Part shown: piece after piece, positions 9,238 to 17,637 of the stretch
How positions within the stretch are numbered: position 1 is the first letter of the stretch
Layout: the number at the start of each line of letters is the position of its first letter
Position numbers and translations under genes: made by a program
DNA from: Tectiglobus sp965215755
Lineage (GTDB): Bacteria > Pseudomonadota > Alphaproteobacteria > Rhizobiales > Hyphomicrobiaceae
DNA length: 64,000 bases
Reading direction: 5' to 3'
Assembly: GCA_965215755.1 (NCBI GenBank)
Contig: OZ244119.1
Span: 1,240,001 to 1,304,000, forward strand
Notes under the pieces: generated by a model
Databases searched by the model: none
Seen by the model: only the letters and a program-made list of their open reading frames with translations
Told to the model about the DNA's origin: nothing

Positions 9238-10221
9238 CTACTTGAAGTCTTTGAATACCATGTCGGGTGAACTGGTGTTGTGCTGTGATGGCGCGGTACG
9301 TCCTGCCCAAAGGCTTGTGATTTGTCCGCCCTTGAACGACATGATCGTGTCTTCCTGCCATCCTTTCTGACCGGCAATACGCGCTGCGACGCGGGCAACA
9401 TCGTTGTTGAACTCAGTCACATACATCGAGCGCAGCGCGGCAAACGGTGTGCCGGAGATTGGCTTGTCAAATTCGATATCTAAGGCTGTGCGATCGGCAG
9501 AGACATCGGCGAGGGACACAACCGCTTTGCCGCCCCGGGCAAAATCCAACGTAAAGCTGCGCTTTTTCGGTTCGAATGCGATGTTCTTCAGTTTGACCAG
9601 CGGACGCTCGTCGATTTCGACCGGGCCAATTAGAAATGAGCTACCAAAGGCAGTCAGATCCCGCCCCTTGGGGCCAAGTGGACGGGCTCGCCAGTAGCCG
9701 TCCTGCGGATACATGACGAGGACTTCCTCGCCGCCATTGGGCCGGATCTGCCAAAGTTGGATGAGATGCAATCCCTTTTCGACACGATCGCCCACCTGGA
9801 AGGTCGCGGTGGATGGACGCCAGAAATGGTCGAAGCGCCAGCCAACAATCCATTGTGCTGGCTCCTCATAGATTGTTACGCGCTGAGGCGGTTTCGGAGG
9901 AGCTGCGTTGGCTTTTCTCGGTGGTGCAGGGCCAAAATCACAGTTCGTCCAGTCGGCCTTCCAGTTGTCTCTTTGAACGGTCGCAAGATAGACTGGATGG
10001 GCGGCCTCGATGCGAAATCTGCGGACGGAAGGCTCGGCAAAGGACAGGGTGATGTTGTCCTTCTCCGCGCACAAGACAGGCTCGCTGGTGTTCTTGACGG
10101 TGACAGCTTTGGCCTTGTCGGCGGCGTGGAGTTGAGATGGTAGCATGAGACCGAATGCGGCTGACAGCGCCACTCCGGCGAGCAAAGAGCGTCGTCGTGT
10201 TGGCTCAAACGCGGATCGCAT
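9238..10221 (-). CDS. Tat-exported protein of unknown function, coupled to opgH
   Basis: A 327-residue protein with a twin-arginine-like signal (TRRRSLLAGVALSAAFGL, residues 8-25) and a probable cut after LHA near residue 33. The mature part has repeated beta-rich segments (EPVLCAEKDNITLSF, VYLATVQRDNWKADW, FQVGDRVEKGLHLIQLW) and no recognisable catalytic motif. The ATG at 10221 has AGGAG 6 bases upstream, and that site lies inside the end of the FkbM gene, so the genes overlap by 17 bases. Being last in an operon with opgH, it may act on periplasmic glucan in the place usually taken by OpgG. This is inference from position; no OpgG similarity was recognised. Confidence 0.7.
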   Translation of the reverse strand: MRSAFEPTRRRSLLAGVALSAAFGLMLPSQLHAADKAKAVTVKNTSEPVLCAEKDNITLSFAEPSVRRFRIEAAHPVYLATVQRDNWKADWTNCDFGPAPPRKANAAPPKPPQRVTIYEEPAQWIVGWRFDHFWRPSTATFQVGDRVEKGLHLIQLWQIRPNGGEEVLVMYPQDGYWRARPLGPKGRDLTAFGSSFLIGPVEIDERPLVKLKNIAFEPKKRSFTLDFARGGKAVVSLADVSADRTALDIEFDKPISGTPFAALRSMYVTEFNNDVARVAARIAGQKGWQEDTIMSFKGGQITSLWAGRTAPSQHNTSSPDMVFKDFK

Positions 10222-10945
10222 AGACATCTCCTGAATTGGCTTCTGGTGGCAGGCTGTCAATGTAGGCCTGGATTGATTTGCGGTTGATAGGTGCATCGAA
10301 TTCCAGTTTCTGAGATTCACCTAGCGCAATGTTGAAGTGGTAGTTTGCTAAGCGTTCGATGATATCGAGGCAGTTGTAGGCGACGGGTTTCTGGATCGTT
10401 GTGAGCTCAAAGGATAACGCCTGCACAGGTTGGCTGAGCCCTTGAAGGACATCGGCTTCGAAGCCTTCAACGTCGATTTTGATAAACCGGGGCTCGCCGT
10501 GTCTGGCAATGAGGTCATCGAGCGTAGTGCAGGTGACCTCCAGCTCTTTGTCCCAGTGCTGCCCTTCCCAGCCAACAGCGCCTTCAGCGGCCTTTGTGAA
10601 CTCGGTGGACGCAGTCGAGATGGTTGGGTTCGCTGAATTGATTTTGAGCGAGAGAACACCTTCCTCAGTGCCGCAAGCCGCATTGATCAACGTCACCTGT
10701 TGGTCGCGTCCATGAATGATCTGGAGAGCGCGATAGGCACGTGGCTGCGGTTCGAGAGCTACCACGCTTGCACCGAGCCGACGAAAAGATGAAATACGGT
10801 CACCGACATGACTGCCGATATCGAATGCGACATCGCCAGCTGTCAGGAACTTCGCATAAAGATGATCCATCGCGGCCGCGCGATGTGGGTGGCCATGATA
10901 AATGCGGAGTGATCTCAAGATGCCCGCGAGTTCGGCGGAAACCAT
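10205..10945 (-). CDS. FkbM-family SAM-dependent methyltransferase
   Basis: A 246-residue class I methyltransferase of the FkbM family. The SAM-binding motif is VAFDIGSHVGDRI (around residue 40), followed by VVALEPQP, and the family's post-motif FIKIDVEGFEADVLQG lies near residue 155. FkbM enzymes O-methylate hydroxyl groups of sugars and polyketides. The start codon shares one base with the opgH stop (TGATG), so it is translated with the glucan synthase. Methylation of a periplasmic glucan or its precursor is therefore a reasonable guess, not shown. Confidence 0.88.
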   Translation of the reverse strand: MVSAELAGILRSLRIYHGHPHRAAAMDHLYAKFLTAGDVAFDIGSHVGDRISSFRRLGASVVALEPQPRAYRALQIIHGRDQQVTLINAACGTEEGVLSLKINSANPTISTASTEFTKAAEGAVGWEGQHWDKELEVTCTTLDDLIARHGEPRFIKIDVEGFEADVLQGLSQPVQALSFELTTIQKPVAYNCLDIIERLANYHFNIALGESQKLEFDAPINRKSIQAYIDSLPPEANSGDVYAIRV

Positions 10946-12786
10946 CAGTTGACCGTGACCAGAGCCCCATCCTTGGTCGATTGGGCGGTGGTTGCCGTTT
11001 GGGATATCTCGCGAGGGGGATCAAAGTCTTCCGGAATGCCTGCCAATCCAACCCGGGCCATCCAGCGTCCCACGGTCGGGCTCGCCGTGATGATGGCGAA
11101 TGGAATGGCCAGAATGTAGCCGGCTGTGAGCGGCAAGCTCCACCAGAAGAGCGCAGGATTGATCGCAATCAGGCTGCCGCAGATGACCAGTCCAAACAGC
11201 GTCTGCAGCCATAATTGTGCGGCTGCCTGTGTCAACTTGAGGCCGTAGCTGTCGCGTTGTTGACCACCCCAATTGACCGTTGTGCCGAAGAGTAGGCCGA
11301 TCATGAATACTGCGGTCCGGATCGTCGAGATTGCACCCTGCAGGAACGAGAATACAAACTCGATGGCAGCACTAGCCACAAAGCGCAGCGGGCCGCCGTA
11401 GCGTTTGACGCCGCCAGGGGTTAGCGCTGCGTCGATGAGGCCGGCGAATTTCGGCATGAGGTACATCGCGAAGAAGCTGATGTAGAGACCGATCCCCAGC
11501 TCACTCGGGAAGCCAGGTGAACTCTGGTAGACCCAAGCTAGCGCTGGTAACAGCGCGATCAGCAACGTCCAGGCCGGTATACCGGCGAACATCAAGATCG
11601 CCCAGATAAGCTGGAAGCGGCTTACGCCGTAAAGCCCTGGAGTTTTGAGCAGATGGATATATTGCAGGTTGCCTTGGCACCAGCGGGTGTCGCGCTGCAG
11701 GAATTCCAGAATGGTCGGCGGGTTTTCTTCCCAACTACCCTCTTCGGTCGGAAGTACGCGCACCTCGTAGCCGGCGCGGCGCATGAATGTTGCCTCGACC
11801 TGGTCATGCGAAAGAACAGGACCGCCGAGTGGCGGTGCACCCGGTAGATGCGGCAGACGGCATTGCTCATGGAATGGTTGAATTCGGACAACAGCATTGT
11901 GTCCCCAGAACGGGCCACATTCTCCTGTCCACCAGGCCTGGCCTGCCGTGTACGCACGCATGCCGTGACGCATCCCGAACTGGAAGACGCGCGCGAATGC
12001 GCTGGTCGATGGCATGCCGACGACGAGGCTCTGCAAAATCCCAAGCCGGGGATGGGCTTCCATCATGCGAACCATACGCACAATCGTTGCACCAGACATC
12101 AGGCTGTCAGCATCGAGTGGCAGCATGAATTCGTAATCGCGGCCATGCTCTTCACAAAACTCACGAACATTTCCGGCTTTGAAATCTGTATTCAGTTCGC
12201 GGCGGCGGTAATGAATACGCTCGGACCAGGCATTGGGTACGCTGGCACGCCAGTGGGCGATCGCTGCTTCTTCTGCAGCTGCAACTTCCGCGTCGTTCGT
12301 ATCGCTAAGAACAAAGTAGCTGAACTTGCCGTCCTGTCCTGTGGCTTCGACACTCTGTTGGACAATTCGCAAGCGGGCGATGGCGCGTGCTGCATCTTCG
12401 TTGCGCAGCGTCATCAGGACGGCGGTTTTCGAGGCAAGCGGCAGAGCGGTATCACCGGCAGCAGCGAATGGTGCAATCTGTTTCATCGGAGAGCGAGTTG
12501 CATGCAATACCGTGAGACCGATGACAGCATTCCAGAAGCCCAATACCGTCCAAGGAAGGCCAATGGCGAAAGCGGTGAGGGTAACCACATCAAGCCAGTG
12601 CCAGCCACCATGCGATAGGATATAGCCGGCCAGTCCCATCATTGCGGCGTAGGTCACGACATTGAGAACAGCAACCAGCACACGACGGTTGCGCAACTCG
12701 CCCATCGGCTGTATGCCCGCCGGCGACATCACCGGGGCTGATTTTGGCGGGATGGCGCCTGTGATATGATCAGCGTTGGTCTGCAT
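10945..12786 (-). CDS. opgH: Glucan biosynthesis glucosyltransferase H
   Basis: A 613-residue membrane-bound GT2 enzyme that builds the beta-1,2-linked backbone of osmoregulated periplasmic glucans from UDP-glucose. Two N-terminal spans (about residues 35-95) precede the catalytic domain. Catalytic residues are seen in ELNTDFKAGN, LPLDADSL, LSHDQVEATF and the QRDTRWCQGN signature (QxxRW). Several spans follow, from about residue 395. It is shorter than the E. coli protein (about 850 residues) but close to the compact alphaproteobacterial form. It heads a three-gene overlapping operon with the FkbM methyltransferase and the Tat-exported protein. No opgG is present in the window, which is unusual for the family. 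Confidence 0.9.
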   Translation of the reverse strand: MQTNADHITGAIPPKSAPVMSPAGIQPMGELRNRRVLVAVLNVVTYAAMMGLAGYILSHGGWHWLDVVTLTAFAIGLPWTVLGFWNAVIGLTVLHATRSPMKQIAPFAAAGDTALPLASKTAVLMTLRNEDAARAIARLRIVQQSVEATGQDGKFSYFVLSDTNDAEVAAAEEAAIAHWRASVPNAWSERIHYRRRELNTDFKAGNVREFCEEHGRDYEFMLPLDADSLMSGATIVRMVRMMEAHPRLGILQSLVVGMPSTSAFARVFQFGMRHGMRAYTAGQAWWTGECGPFWGHNAVVRIQPFHEQCRLPHLPGAPPLGGPVLSHDQVEATFMRRAGYEVRVLPTEEGSWEENPPTILEFLQRDTRWCQGNLQYIHLLKTPGLYGVSRFQLIWAILMFAGIPAWTLLIALLPALAWVYQSSPGFPSELGIGLYISFFAMYLMPKFAGLIDAALTPGGVKRYGGPLRFVASAAIEFVFSFLQGAISTIRTAVFMIGLLFGTTVNWGGQQRDSYGLKLTQAAAQLWLQTLFGLVICGSLIAINPALFWWSLPLTAGYILAIPFAIITASPTVGRWMARVGLAGIPEDFDPPREISQTATTAQSTKDGALVTVN

Positions 12787-12878
12787 TTCGATCCAACTTG
12801 CCTCTTATATGTGCCCGAAATCGTGAAGTAATGGTCGAGCAACAGAATTTCAAAGGTCGGTCCCGCGGCCAAAAGTAC

Positions 12879-13856
12879 ATGTCAAAAGCTCTATGGCACA
12901 TGGCACCAGGGACTATTCACGCGCAAATCGATACTTTGTTACCGGTTCGCGAGGGCGAGGTTCGCGTTGAGACTCATTACTCCGCCATTAGCCGTGGTAC
13001 CGAGCGACTCGTTTCGCTTGGTGCCGTGCCCGAATCGGAATGGCAGACGATGCGTGCGCCGTTTCAATCCGGGGAGTTCCCGTTCCCAATTAAATACGGC
13101 TATTCGACGGCGGGTACCGTTGCGGAAGGGCCGGATGGGCTTATGGGCAAATCCGTGTTTTGCCTGTTTCCGCACCAGGACCACTTTATCGTTCCGGCAG
13201 AAGCAGTTGTTCCCATTCCTGAGCATATCCCAATGCGGCGCGCGACGATGGCGGGCAACATGGAAACGGCTTTGAATGCCGTATGGGACTCTGGCGTCAG
13301 CGCCGGCGACCGGGTAGCGGTCATCGGTGCCGGAATTGTAGGCCTGCTGACTGGTTATCTTTGTTCGCAATTGCCCGGTGCTGATGTCACAATCGTTGAC
13401 GTGAGCCCCGATCGCGTTGCGCTTGGCCAGGAGATGGGGCTGCGCATCTGCTTGCCGGATGACCGGCCGGAGGGTTGCGACGTCGTATTTCACACCAGTG
13501 CGAGCAGTTCTGGTTTGCAGACGGCAATCCGTTGCGCGGGTGTCGAAGCAACCCTCGTTGAGATGAGCTGGTACGGAGATAGGGCCGTCAGCGTAGGATT
13601 GGGCGGGGCGGTACACAGCAGGCGACTCCGAATTCTTTCATCACAAGTCGGTATGGTATCTACGCAGCACCGGTCGCGATGGACCTATCGCCGGCGGCTC
13701 GAAAAAGCTGTCAGCCTGCTCAATAATGAGGCACTGGACTTACTCGTGTGTAAAGAAATCGCCTTTGAAGATGCGCCGAGCCTGCTTCCAGCCATACTAG
13801 ATGCCTCAAATGCCGATCTGCCGCCATTGATCAGGTATCCGTCGGCAACCACCTAA
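12879..13856 (+). CDS. Zinc-type alcohol dehydrogenase-family oxidoreductase
   Basis: A 325-residue medium-chain dehydrogenase/reductase. The N-terminal GroES-like domain starts MSKALWHMAPG and includes YSAISRGTERLV and the conserved IKYGYSTAGTV. The Rossmann domain has VAVIGAGIVGLLTGYL near residue 150. The GHE zinc motif and the structural cysteine cluster of true alcohol dehydrogenases are not seen, so the metal may be absent; it resembles the BchC/COG1063-like branch. Of the possible starts, the ATG at 12879 gives the usual short N-terminus. It opens a plus-strand run with the PTPS-like, glycosyltransferase and methyltransferase genes, suggesting a reductive step in the same pathway. Confidence 0.75.
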   Translation: MSKALWHMAPGTIHAQIDTLLPVREGEVRVETHYSAISRGTERLVSLGAVPESEWQTMRAPFQSGEFPFPIKYGYSTAGTVAEGPDGLMGKSVFCLFPHQDHFIVPAEAVVPIPEHIPMRRATMAGNMETALNAVWDSGVSAGDRVAVIGAGIVGLLTGYLCSQLPGADVTIVDVSPDRVALGQEMGLRICLPDDRPEGCDVVFHTSASSSGLQTAIRCAGVEATLVEMSWYGDRAVSVGLGGAVHSRRLRILSSQVGMVSTQHRSRWTYRRRLEKAVSLLNNEALDLLVCKEIAFEDAPSLLPAILDASNADLPPLIRYPSATT

Positions 13857-13897
13857 TCCTTTAAAACCACACCAATCGTCTCTGCGAGGGCTGCCAA

Positions 13898-14302
13898 ATG
13901 TTCGCTGTTGAAGTTCGCGAAGCCATTATGATCGCGCATAGTTTACCGGATCCGTTTTTTGGGCCTGCACAAAACAAGCATGGCGCGACGTTTGTCGTGG
14001 ACATTGCGTTTTTCCGAAAGGAACTCAGCGAGCACAACGTCGTGGTTGATATTGGTCGGGCCGGGACGGCACTGAAGAAGGTTTTGGCCCCGCTCAACTA
14101 CAGTGATCTTGATACTGTTGCGGGGTTCGAGGGTAAGCTCACCACGACCGAGTTCCTGTGTAAGCATATCTTCGATGAAATGCGCGCATGTATTGCAAGT
14201 GGTGAACTAGGCCCTGGCTCTGAGGACCTAGTCAAAATGCGGGTCACCCTTGGTGAGACGCACCTTGCTCGCGCCTGGTATGAAGGTGAACTTGGTGATT
14301 GA
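13898..14302 (+). CDS. Divergent 6-pyruvoyl-tetrahydropterin synthase / QueD-family protein
   Basis: A 134-residue protein with the size and order of the T-fold PTPS/6-carboxytetrahydropterin synthase family. It retains IAHSLPDPFFG, KHGATF, LTTTEFLCKHIFDEM and GETHLARAWYE, which line up with the family's AAH, HGH, PTxEN and glutamate motifs. Key positions differ: the second zinc histidine of HGH is alanine, the cysteine preceding HGH is not seen, and the LDH motif reads LNYSDLD, so that histidine is tyrosine. The canonical reaction is therefore doubtful; a different substrate or a binding role is possible. GAGGG precedes the ATG. The next gene starts inside it (22 bases before the last base of its stop), indicating coupling. 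Confidence 0.7.
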   Translation: MFAVEVREAIMIAHSLPDPFFGPAQNKHGATFVVDIAFFRKELSEHNVVVDIGRAGTALKKVLAPLNYSDLDTVAGFEGKLTTTEFLCKHIFDEMRACIASGELGPGSEDLVKMRVTLGETHLARAWYEGELGD

Positions 14303-15347
14303 TCTCGCGTTTGCCGTTCCCGGTGACCTGGAGAAGATTACAGGTGGCTATGCCTATGCGCGCAGGCTGTTTGCCTGGTTGCCGCAAGTCGGAATTGCAG
14401 CGCATCATTTGCAGCTTCCAGGCAGCTTTCCATTCCCGACTGAGGGTGATCTGGAGGCGACAGCGAAGGTTTTCGCGCAAGTGCATCCTGGTACAGTGCT
14501 GATGGTCGACGGTTTGGCCTACGGCGCACTGCCAGGCGATGTGGTGGATGGGATCGAGCAACGTATTGTTGCACTGGTCCATCATCCGCTGGCACTTGAA
14601 GATGGCTTAAGCCTTGACCAGCAGACACAGCTGAAAGCGACAGAGACTTATGCACTCTCCAAGGCAGATCGCGTGATCACAACGAGTTCTGCGACAGCGC
14701 GGTTGCTGCATGGGGACTATGATGTGCCGGTCGAATCACTTGCTATCGCGGAGCCTGGTACGCGGCGGGCGGAGCGCGCGCGTGGTGGCCGCGATATCGT
14801 TCAGCTCGTGGCGGTTGGCGCCGTCATTCCGCGCAAGGACTATCTGGGGCTGATTGATGCTCTCCGCCGATTGGACATGCCTGAGTGGCAGCTGACAATC
14901 GTCGGTGCCACTGATCACGACGCTAGTTATGCGCAGCAGGTGCGTGAGGCGATCCTGAGTTCGGGGCTTCGACGGCAGATCTCATTGGCAGGTGAAATTC
15001 CCGGAGAGCAATTTAATCAGCAGTTCCATGAAGCGGACATCTTCGTGATGTCATCACGCTATGAAGGCTATGGGATGGTCTTAACAGAGGCCGTTGCGCG
15101 CGGGCTGCCAATTGTTTGCACAAACGCCGGCGCGATGTCTGAAACTGTCTCAGACGACGTTGCGATCAAGGTTCCACCAAGTGATCCTGCGGCGTTTGGA
15201 AAGGCACTTGAGTCATTGCTGGTTGATCCCGCGGAGCGCCGGCGCAGAGCTGATGCTGCTTGGGCGGCAGCCAGGACATTGCCAACCTGGGAAGGGTGTG
15301 CCGAGAAAGTCGCCGCCGTTATCAAATCAATGAATGGTGCACCATGA
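14280..15347 (+). CDS. Family 4-type glycosyltransferase (GT-B fold)
   Basis: A 355-residue GT-B glycosyltransferase. The C-terminal donor-binding half carries IVQLVAVGAVIPRKDY and the EX7E signature in YEGYGMVLTEAVARGLP near residue 268. The acceptor is unknown. The ATG at 14280 lies within the PTPS-like gene, and the stop overlaps the methyltransferase start (ATGA), so three genes in a row are translationally linked. In cyanobacteria and green sulfur bacteria, PTPS genes accompany pterin glycosyltransferases; this arrangement suggests a glycosylated pterin-like product, as inference only. Confidence 0.82.
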   Translation: MKVNLVIDLAFAVPGDLEKITGGYAYARRLFAWLPQVGIAAHHLQLPGSFPFPTEGDLEATAKVFAQVHPGTVLMVDGLAYGALPGDVVDGIEQRIVALVHHPLALEDGLSLDQQTQLKATETYALSKADRVITTSSATARLLHGDYDVPVESLAIAEPGTRRAERARGGRDIVQLVAVGAVIPRKDYLGLIDALRRLDMPEWQLTIVGATDHDASYAQQVREAILSSGLRRQISLAGEIPGEQFNQQFHEADIFVMSSRYEGYGMVLTEAVARGLPIVCTNAGAMSETVSDDVAIKVPPSDPAAFGKALESLLVDPAERRRRADAAWAAARTLPTWEGCAEKVAAVIKSMNGAP

Positions 15348-16153
15348 GTGGTTTTTCTGCCGACTGGCTGACGCTCCGCGAACCGGTTGATCACGCCTCG
15401 ATTAATCATTTGGTGCGGCAGGCTTGCCTGGACTGGTGCGCTCAGCATGAGCTGCTGAAGATTGTCGACCTTGGAAGTGGCACGGGATCAAACTTTCGCA
15501 GTCTGTCGCGTGATATTCGACAGCCGCAGAGTTGGACGTTGGTTGATTATGATTCCGGTTTGCTGGAACTGGCCGAACTCCGCTCGGCTCAGCTGATCCA
15601 GGCGACGTCCGGTGCGTCGGTGCAGACGAGACTGGGTGACTTCTCGTCAGGTGAGATTGCTGAGCTGATTGGTGACTGTGATCTCGTGACCGCCTCGGCT
15701 TTGTTTGATCTTGTCTCCGCATCAATGATTGAGAAAATGGTTGGGCAGATTGCGGCATCCGGCGCGGCGTTCTACACGACCCTGACATACGATGGCATTG
15801 CAAGCTGGCTGCCTGAGCAGAGCATCGACAACGAGATGCGAAAGGCCTTCAATCGGCACCAGTCTACAGACAAAGGATTTGGTCCTGCTGCCGGCAGTGA
15901 GGCGAGCCAAGTTCTCGCTCAGGCGTTTGAAGGGGCCGGCTATCGGATCGCGCGGGGAAAGAGCGCCTGGATCCTTGATGGAGACTGGCTGGAGTTACGC
16001 CGTGAGACGGATCGTGGGTGGGCGGGCGCCGTGCGTGATATCGGTGAAGTGCCGGCCAATGATATCGAGCATTGGCTCCAGACGAGACAAGACAATCCGG
16101 ACGCAATCTCGATCGTTGGCCATGAGGATCTGTTTGCGGCGCCTGCAGTCTGA
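15344..16153 (+). CDS. Class I SAM-dependent methyltransferase
   Basis: A 269-residue Rossmann-fold methyltransferase with motif I IVDLGSGTGSNF near residue 42 and motif II WTLVDYDSGLLELA. A second acidic segment follows (QTRLGDFSSGEI) and then CDLVTASALFDLVS. The start overlaps the glycosyltransferase stop by ATGA. It ends 17 bases before the convergent cytochrome b561 gene. The target is not identifiable; in context it would act on the product of the upstream pterin-like and glycosyl-transfer steps. Confidence 0.8.
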   Translation: MSGFSADWLTLREPVDHASINHLVRQACLDWCAQHELLKIVDLGSGTGSNFRSLSRDIRQPQSWTLVDYDSGLLELAELRSAQLIQATSGASVQTRLGDFSSGEIAELIGDCDLVTASALFDLVSASMIEKMVGQIAASGAAFYTTLTYDGIASWLPEQSIDNEMRKAFNRHQSTDKGFGPAAGSEASQVLAQAFEGAGYRIARGKSAWILDGDWLELRRETDRGWAGAVRDIGEVPANDIEHWLQTRQDNPDAISIVGHEDLFAAPAV

Positions 16154-16170
16154 CCGATCGATTAGAAACT

Positions 16171-16722
16171 TCAGCGACGTGGCCACATGCGCCGGATGAT
16201 GCCGTCACGCAAGACGAACTGATGGAACAAGGCGCCGCCGATATGTGCAGCGATCAAAGCCAGTAGTCCATAAGCCAGATACGCATGATAGTCATAGATG
16301 AGCCGTGACAGCTCACGGTCCGGACTGGCGAGTGCTGGAAGGTTGAACAATCCGAACACATTGAGTGCCGGGAACATGGATGTGGCAACCCAGCCGGTTA
16401 GGGGGACTAGCAAGAGCAGCAGATAAAGAAGATGGTGGGTGCCGTGCGCCGCGACCTTGAAGATCTTCTTCATCGACGGCTCATCAGGTGGCGTACCGCC
16501 AACTCGGTTGTTGATCAGTCGCGCAACCACTATCAGCAGGACAATCACGCCAAGCAGCTTGTGCGAACTGTAAAGCGTATTCGTCAGCGAATCCCAGATC
16601 TTGAGTTCGCCGCCGCGATAGGTCATTGCGAAGCCAATCGGAATTGTCGCCAACAACAAGATAACAGTCAGCCAGTGCAGAACTCTGGCTGACAAACTGT
16701 ATTGATACTTTGGTTGCTGCAC
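16171..16722 (-). CDS. Cytochrome b561-family di-heme membrane protein
   Basis: A 183-residue protein with four membrane spans (about residues 15-35, 50-70, 93-112, 147-168) and histidines placed for two b-type hemes (VLHWLTV, SSHKLLG, YDYHAYLAYG, AAHIGGALFHQ). Bacterial cytochrome b561 proteins pass electrons from quinol, or to superoxide and other periplasmic acceptors. The likely start is GTG. It begins 11 bases after the stop of the RibD-like gene and is probably cotranscribed with it, an uncommon pairing. Confidence 0.88.
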   Translation of the reverse strand: MQQPKYQYSLSARVLHWLTVILLLATIPIGFAMTYRGGELKIWDSLTNTLYSSHKLLGVIVLLIVVARLINNRVGGTPPDEPSMKKIFKVAAHGTHHLLYLLLLLVPLTGWVATSMFPALNVFGLFNLPALASPDRELSRLIYDYHAYLAYGLLALIAAHIGGALFHQFVLRDGIIRRMWPRR

Positions 16723-16733
16723 GGCTCTGCCCG

Positions 16734-17501
16734 CTATCGACGATCCTGACGCAAGTCACAGTCGAATAGCACTTCGCCATCGTCCAGTACATGGGCGGTG
16801 GTCTTGGGCCTTAAGGCTTTGGATAGTTGCTGGATGGGTTTCAGATCCAAGCCCGGCTGACCGGAGCCAATGATGACCGGAGAAATCATGAGGTGCAGGC
16901 GGTCTACGGCGCCGGCATCGATGAAACTGGAAATTGTTCTGGCGCCGCCCTCAATCAGGATCCTTGTCAGGCCCTGTGCGAAGAGCTCGCGTGTGATTGC
17001 GCGCGGGCAAATCATGTCGCTGGATCCGGCTTCCAATAACAGCGTCTCGTAGGCGCTACATTGGGTGTTGCCACCACGCCGAATGACAATCTTGCGTGTG
17101 TCGTCCGGGTTTAAGCACTTGGCTTGCTCCGGGAGACGGCCGTTCGGGTCAATCACGATGCGGGCCGGGTTCTGTCCAATGGCGCGGCGCACGGTCAATT
17201 GTGGATCATCGGCAATGGCTGTTCCAACGCCAATAACAACAGCATCAACCGCTGCCCGGATGCGATGAAGATGATCGAGGGCTGGACTGCCGCTGATCCA
17301 ACGGCTTTCACCGGTTGTCGTTGCTATGCGTCCATCAAGCGATTGGCCGAGCTGCGCAACAACGAACGGCTGGGTGGTCGGTGCGTTTTGGATGATCGCA
17401 ATCGGATCGGATGCAGCATTGGCATCACCAATGTCACGATCGATCTGTCTGGCCCTAAGCTGTTGATAGGGACGAATCGGTTCTAGCAAGCCGTCCTCCA
17501 C
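16734..17501 (-). CDS. RibD C-terminal-domain reductase (stand-alone)
   Basis: A 255-residue protein matching the reductase half of RibD (dihydrofolate reductase-like fold). Typical segments are VVAQLGQSLDGRIATTTGESRWIS, of which the first 20 residues are the best conserved, then VIGVGTAIADDPQLTVR, RIVIDPNGRLP and ILIEGGARTIS. The N-terminal cytidine deaminase domain (HAE and PCxxC zinc motifs) is absent. RibD-C proteins reduce ribosylamino-pyrimidine phosphates with NADPH, but stand-alone copies can act on other pyrimidines or folates. It lies across from the pterin-like cluster, divergent from the YfhO-like gene and upstream of the cytochrome b561 gene. The start is GTG. Confidence 0.82.
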   Translation of the reverse strand: MEDGLLEPIRPYQQLRARQIDRDIGDANAASDPIAIIQNAPTTQPFVVAQLGQSLDGRIATTTGESRWISGSPALDHLHRIRAAVDAVVIGVGTAIADDPQLTVRRAIGQNPARIVIDPNGRLPEQAKCLNPDDTRKIVIRRGGNTQCSAYETLLLEAGSSDMICPRAITRELFAQGLTRILIEGGARTISSFIDAGAVDRLHLMISPVIIGSGQPGLDLKPIQQLSKALRPKTTAHVLDDGEVLFDCDLRQDRR

Positions 17502-17637
17502 AATCTCATCCGCGGAATCACTCGATAGTTGATGACTTTCGCCGCTTTAGGGCGCGACCTTGGCATTAGCAAGATGTTATACGGCAACGGCCTGGTGAAA
17601 CGGATTGAACACACCGCAACATTTCGTGAAGATCAGA

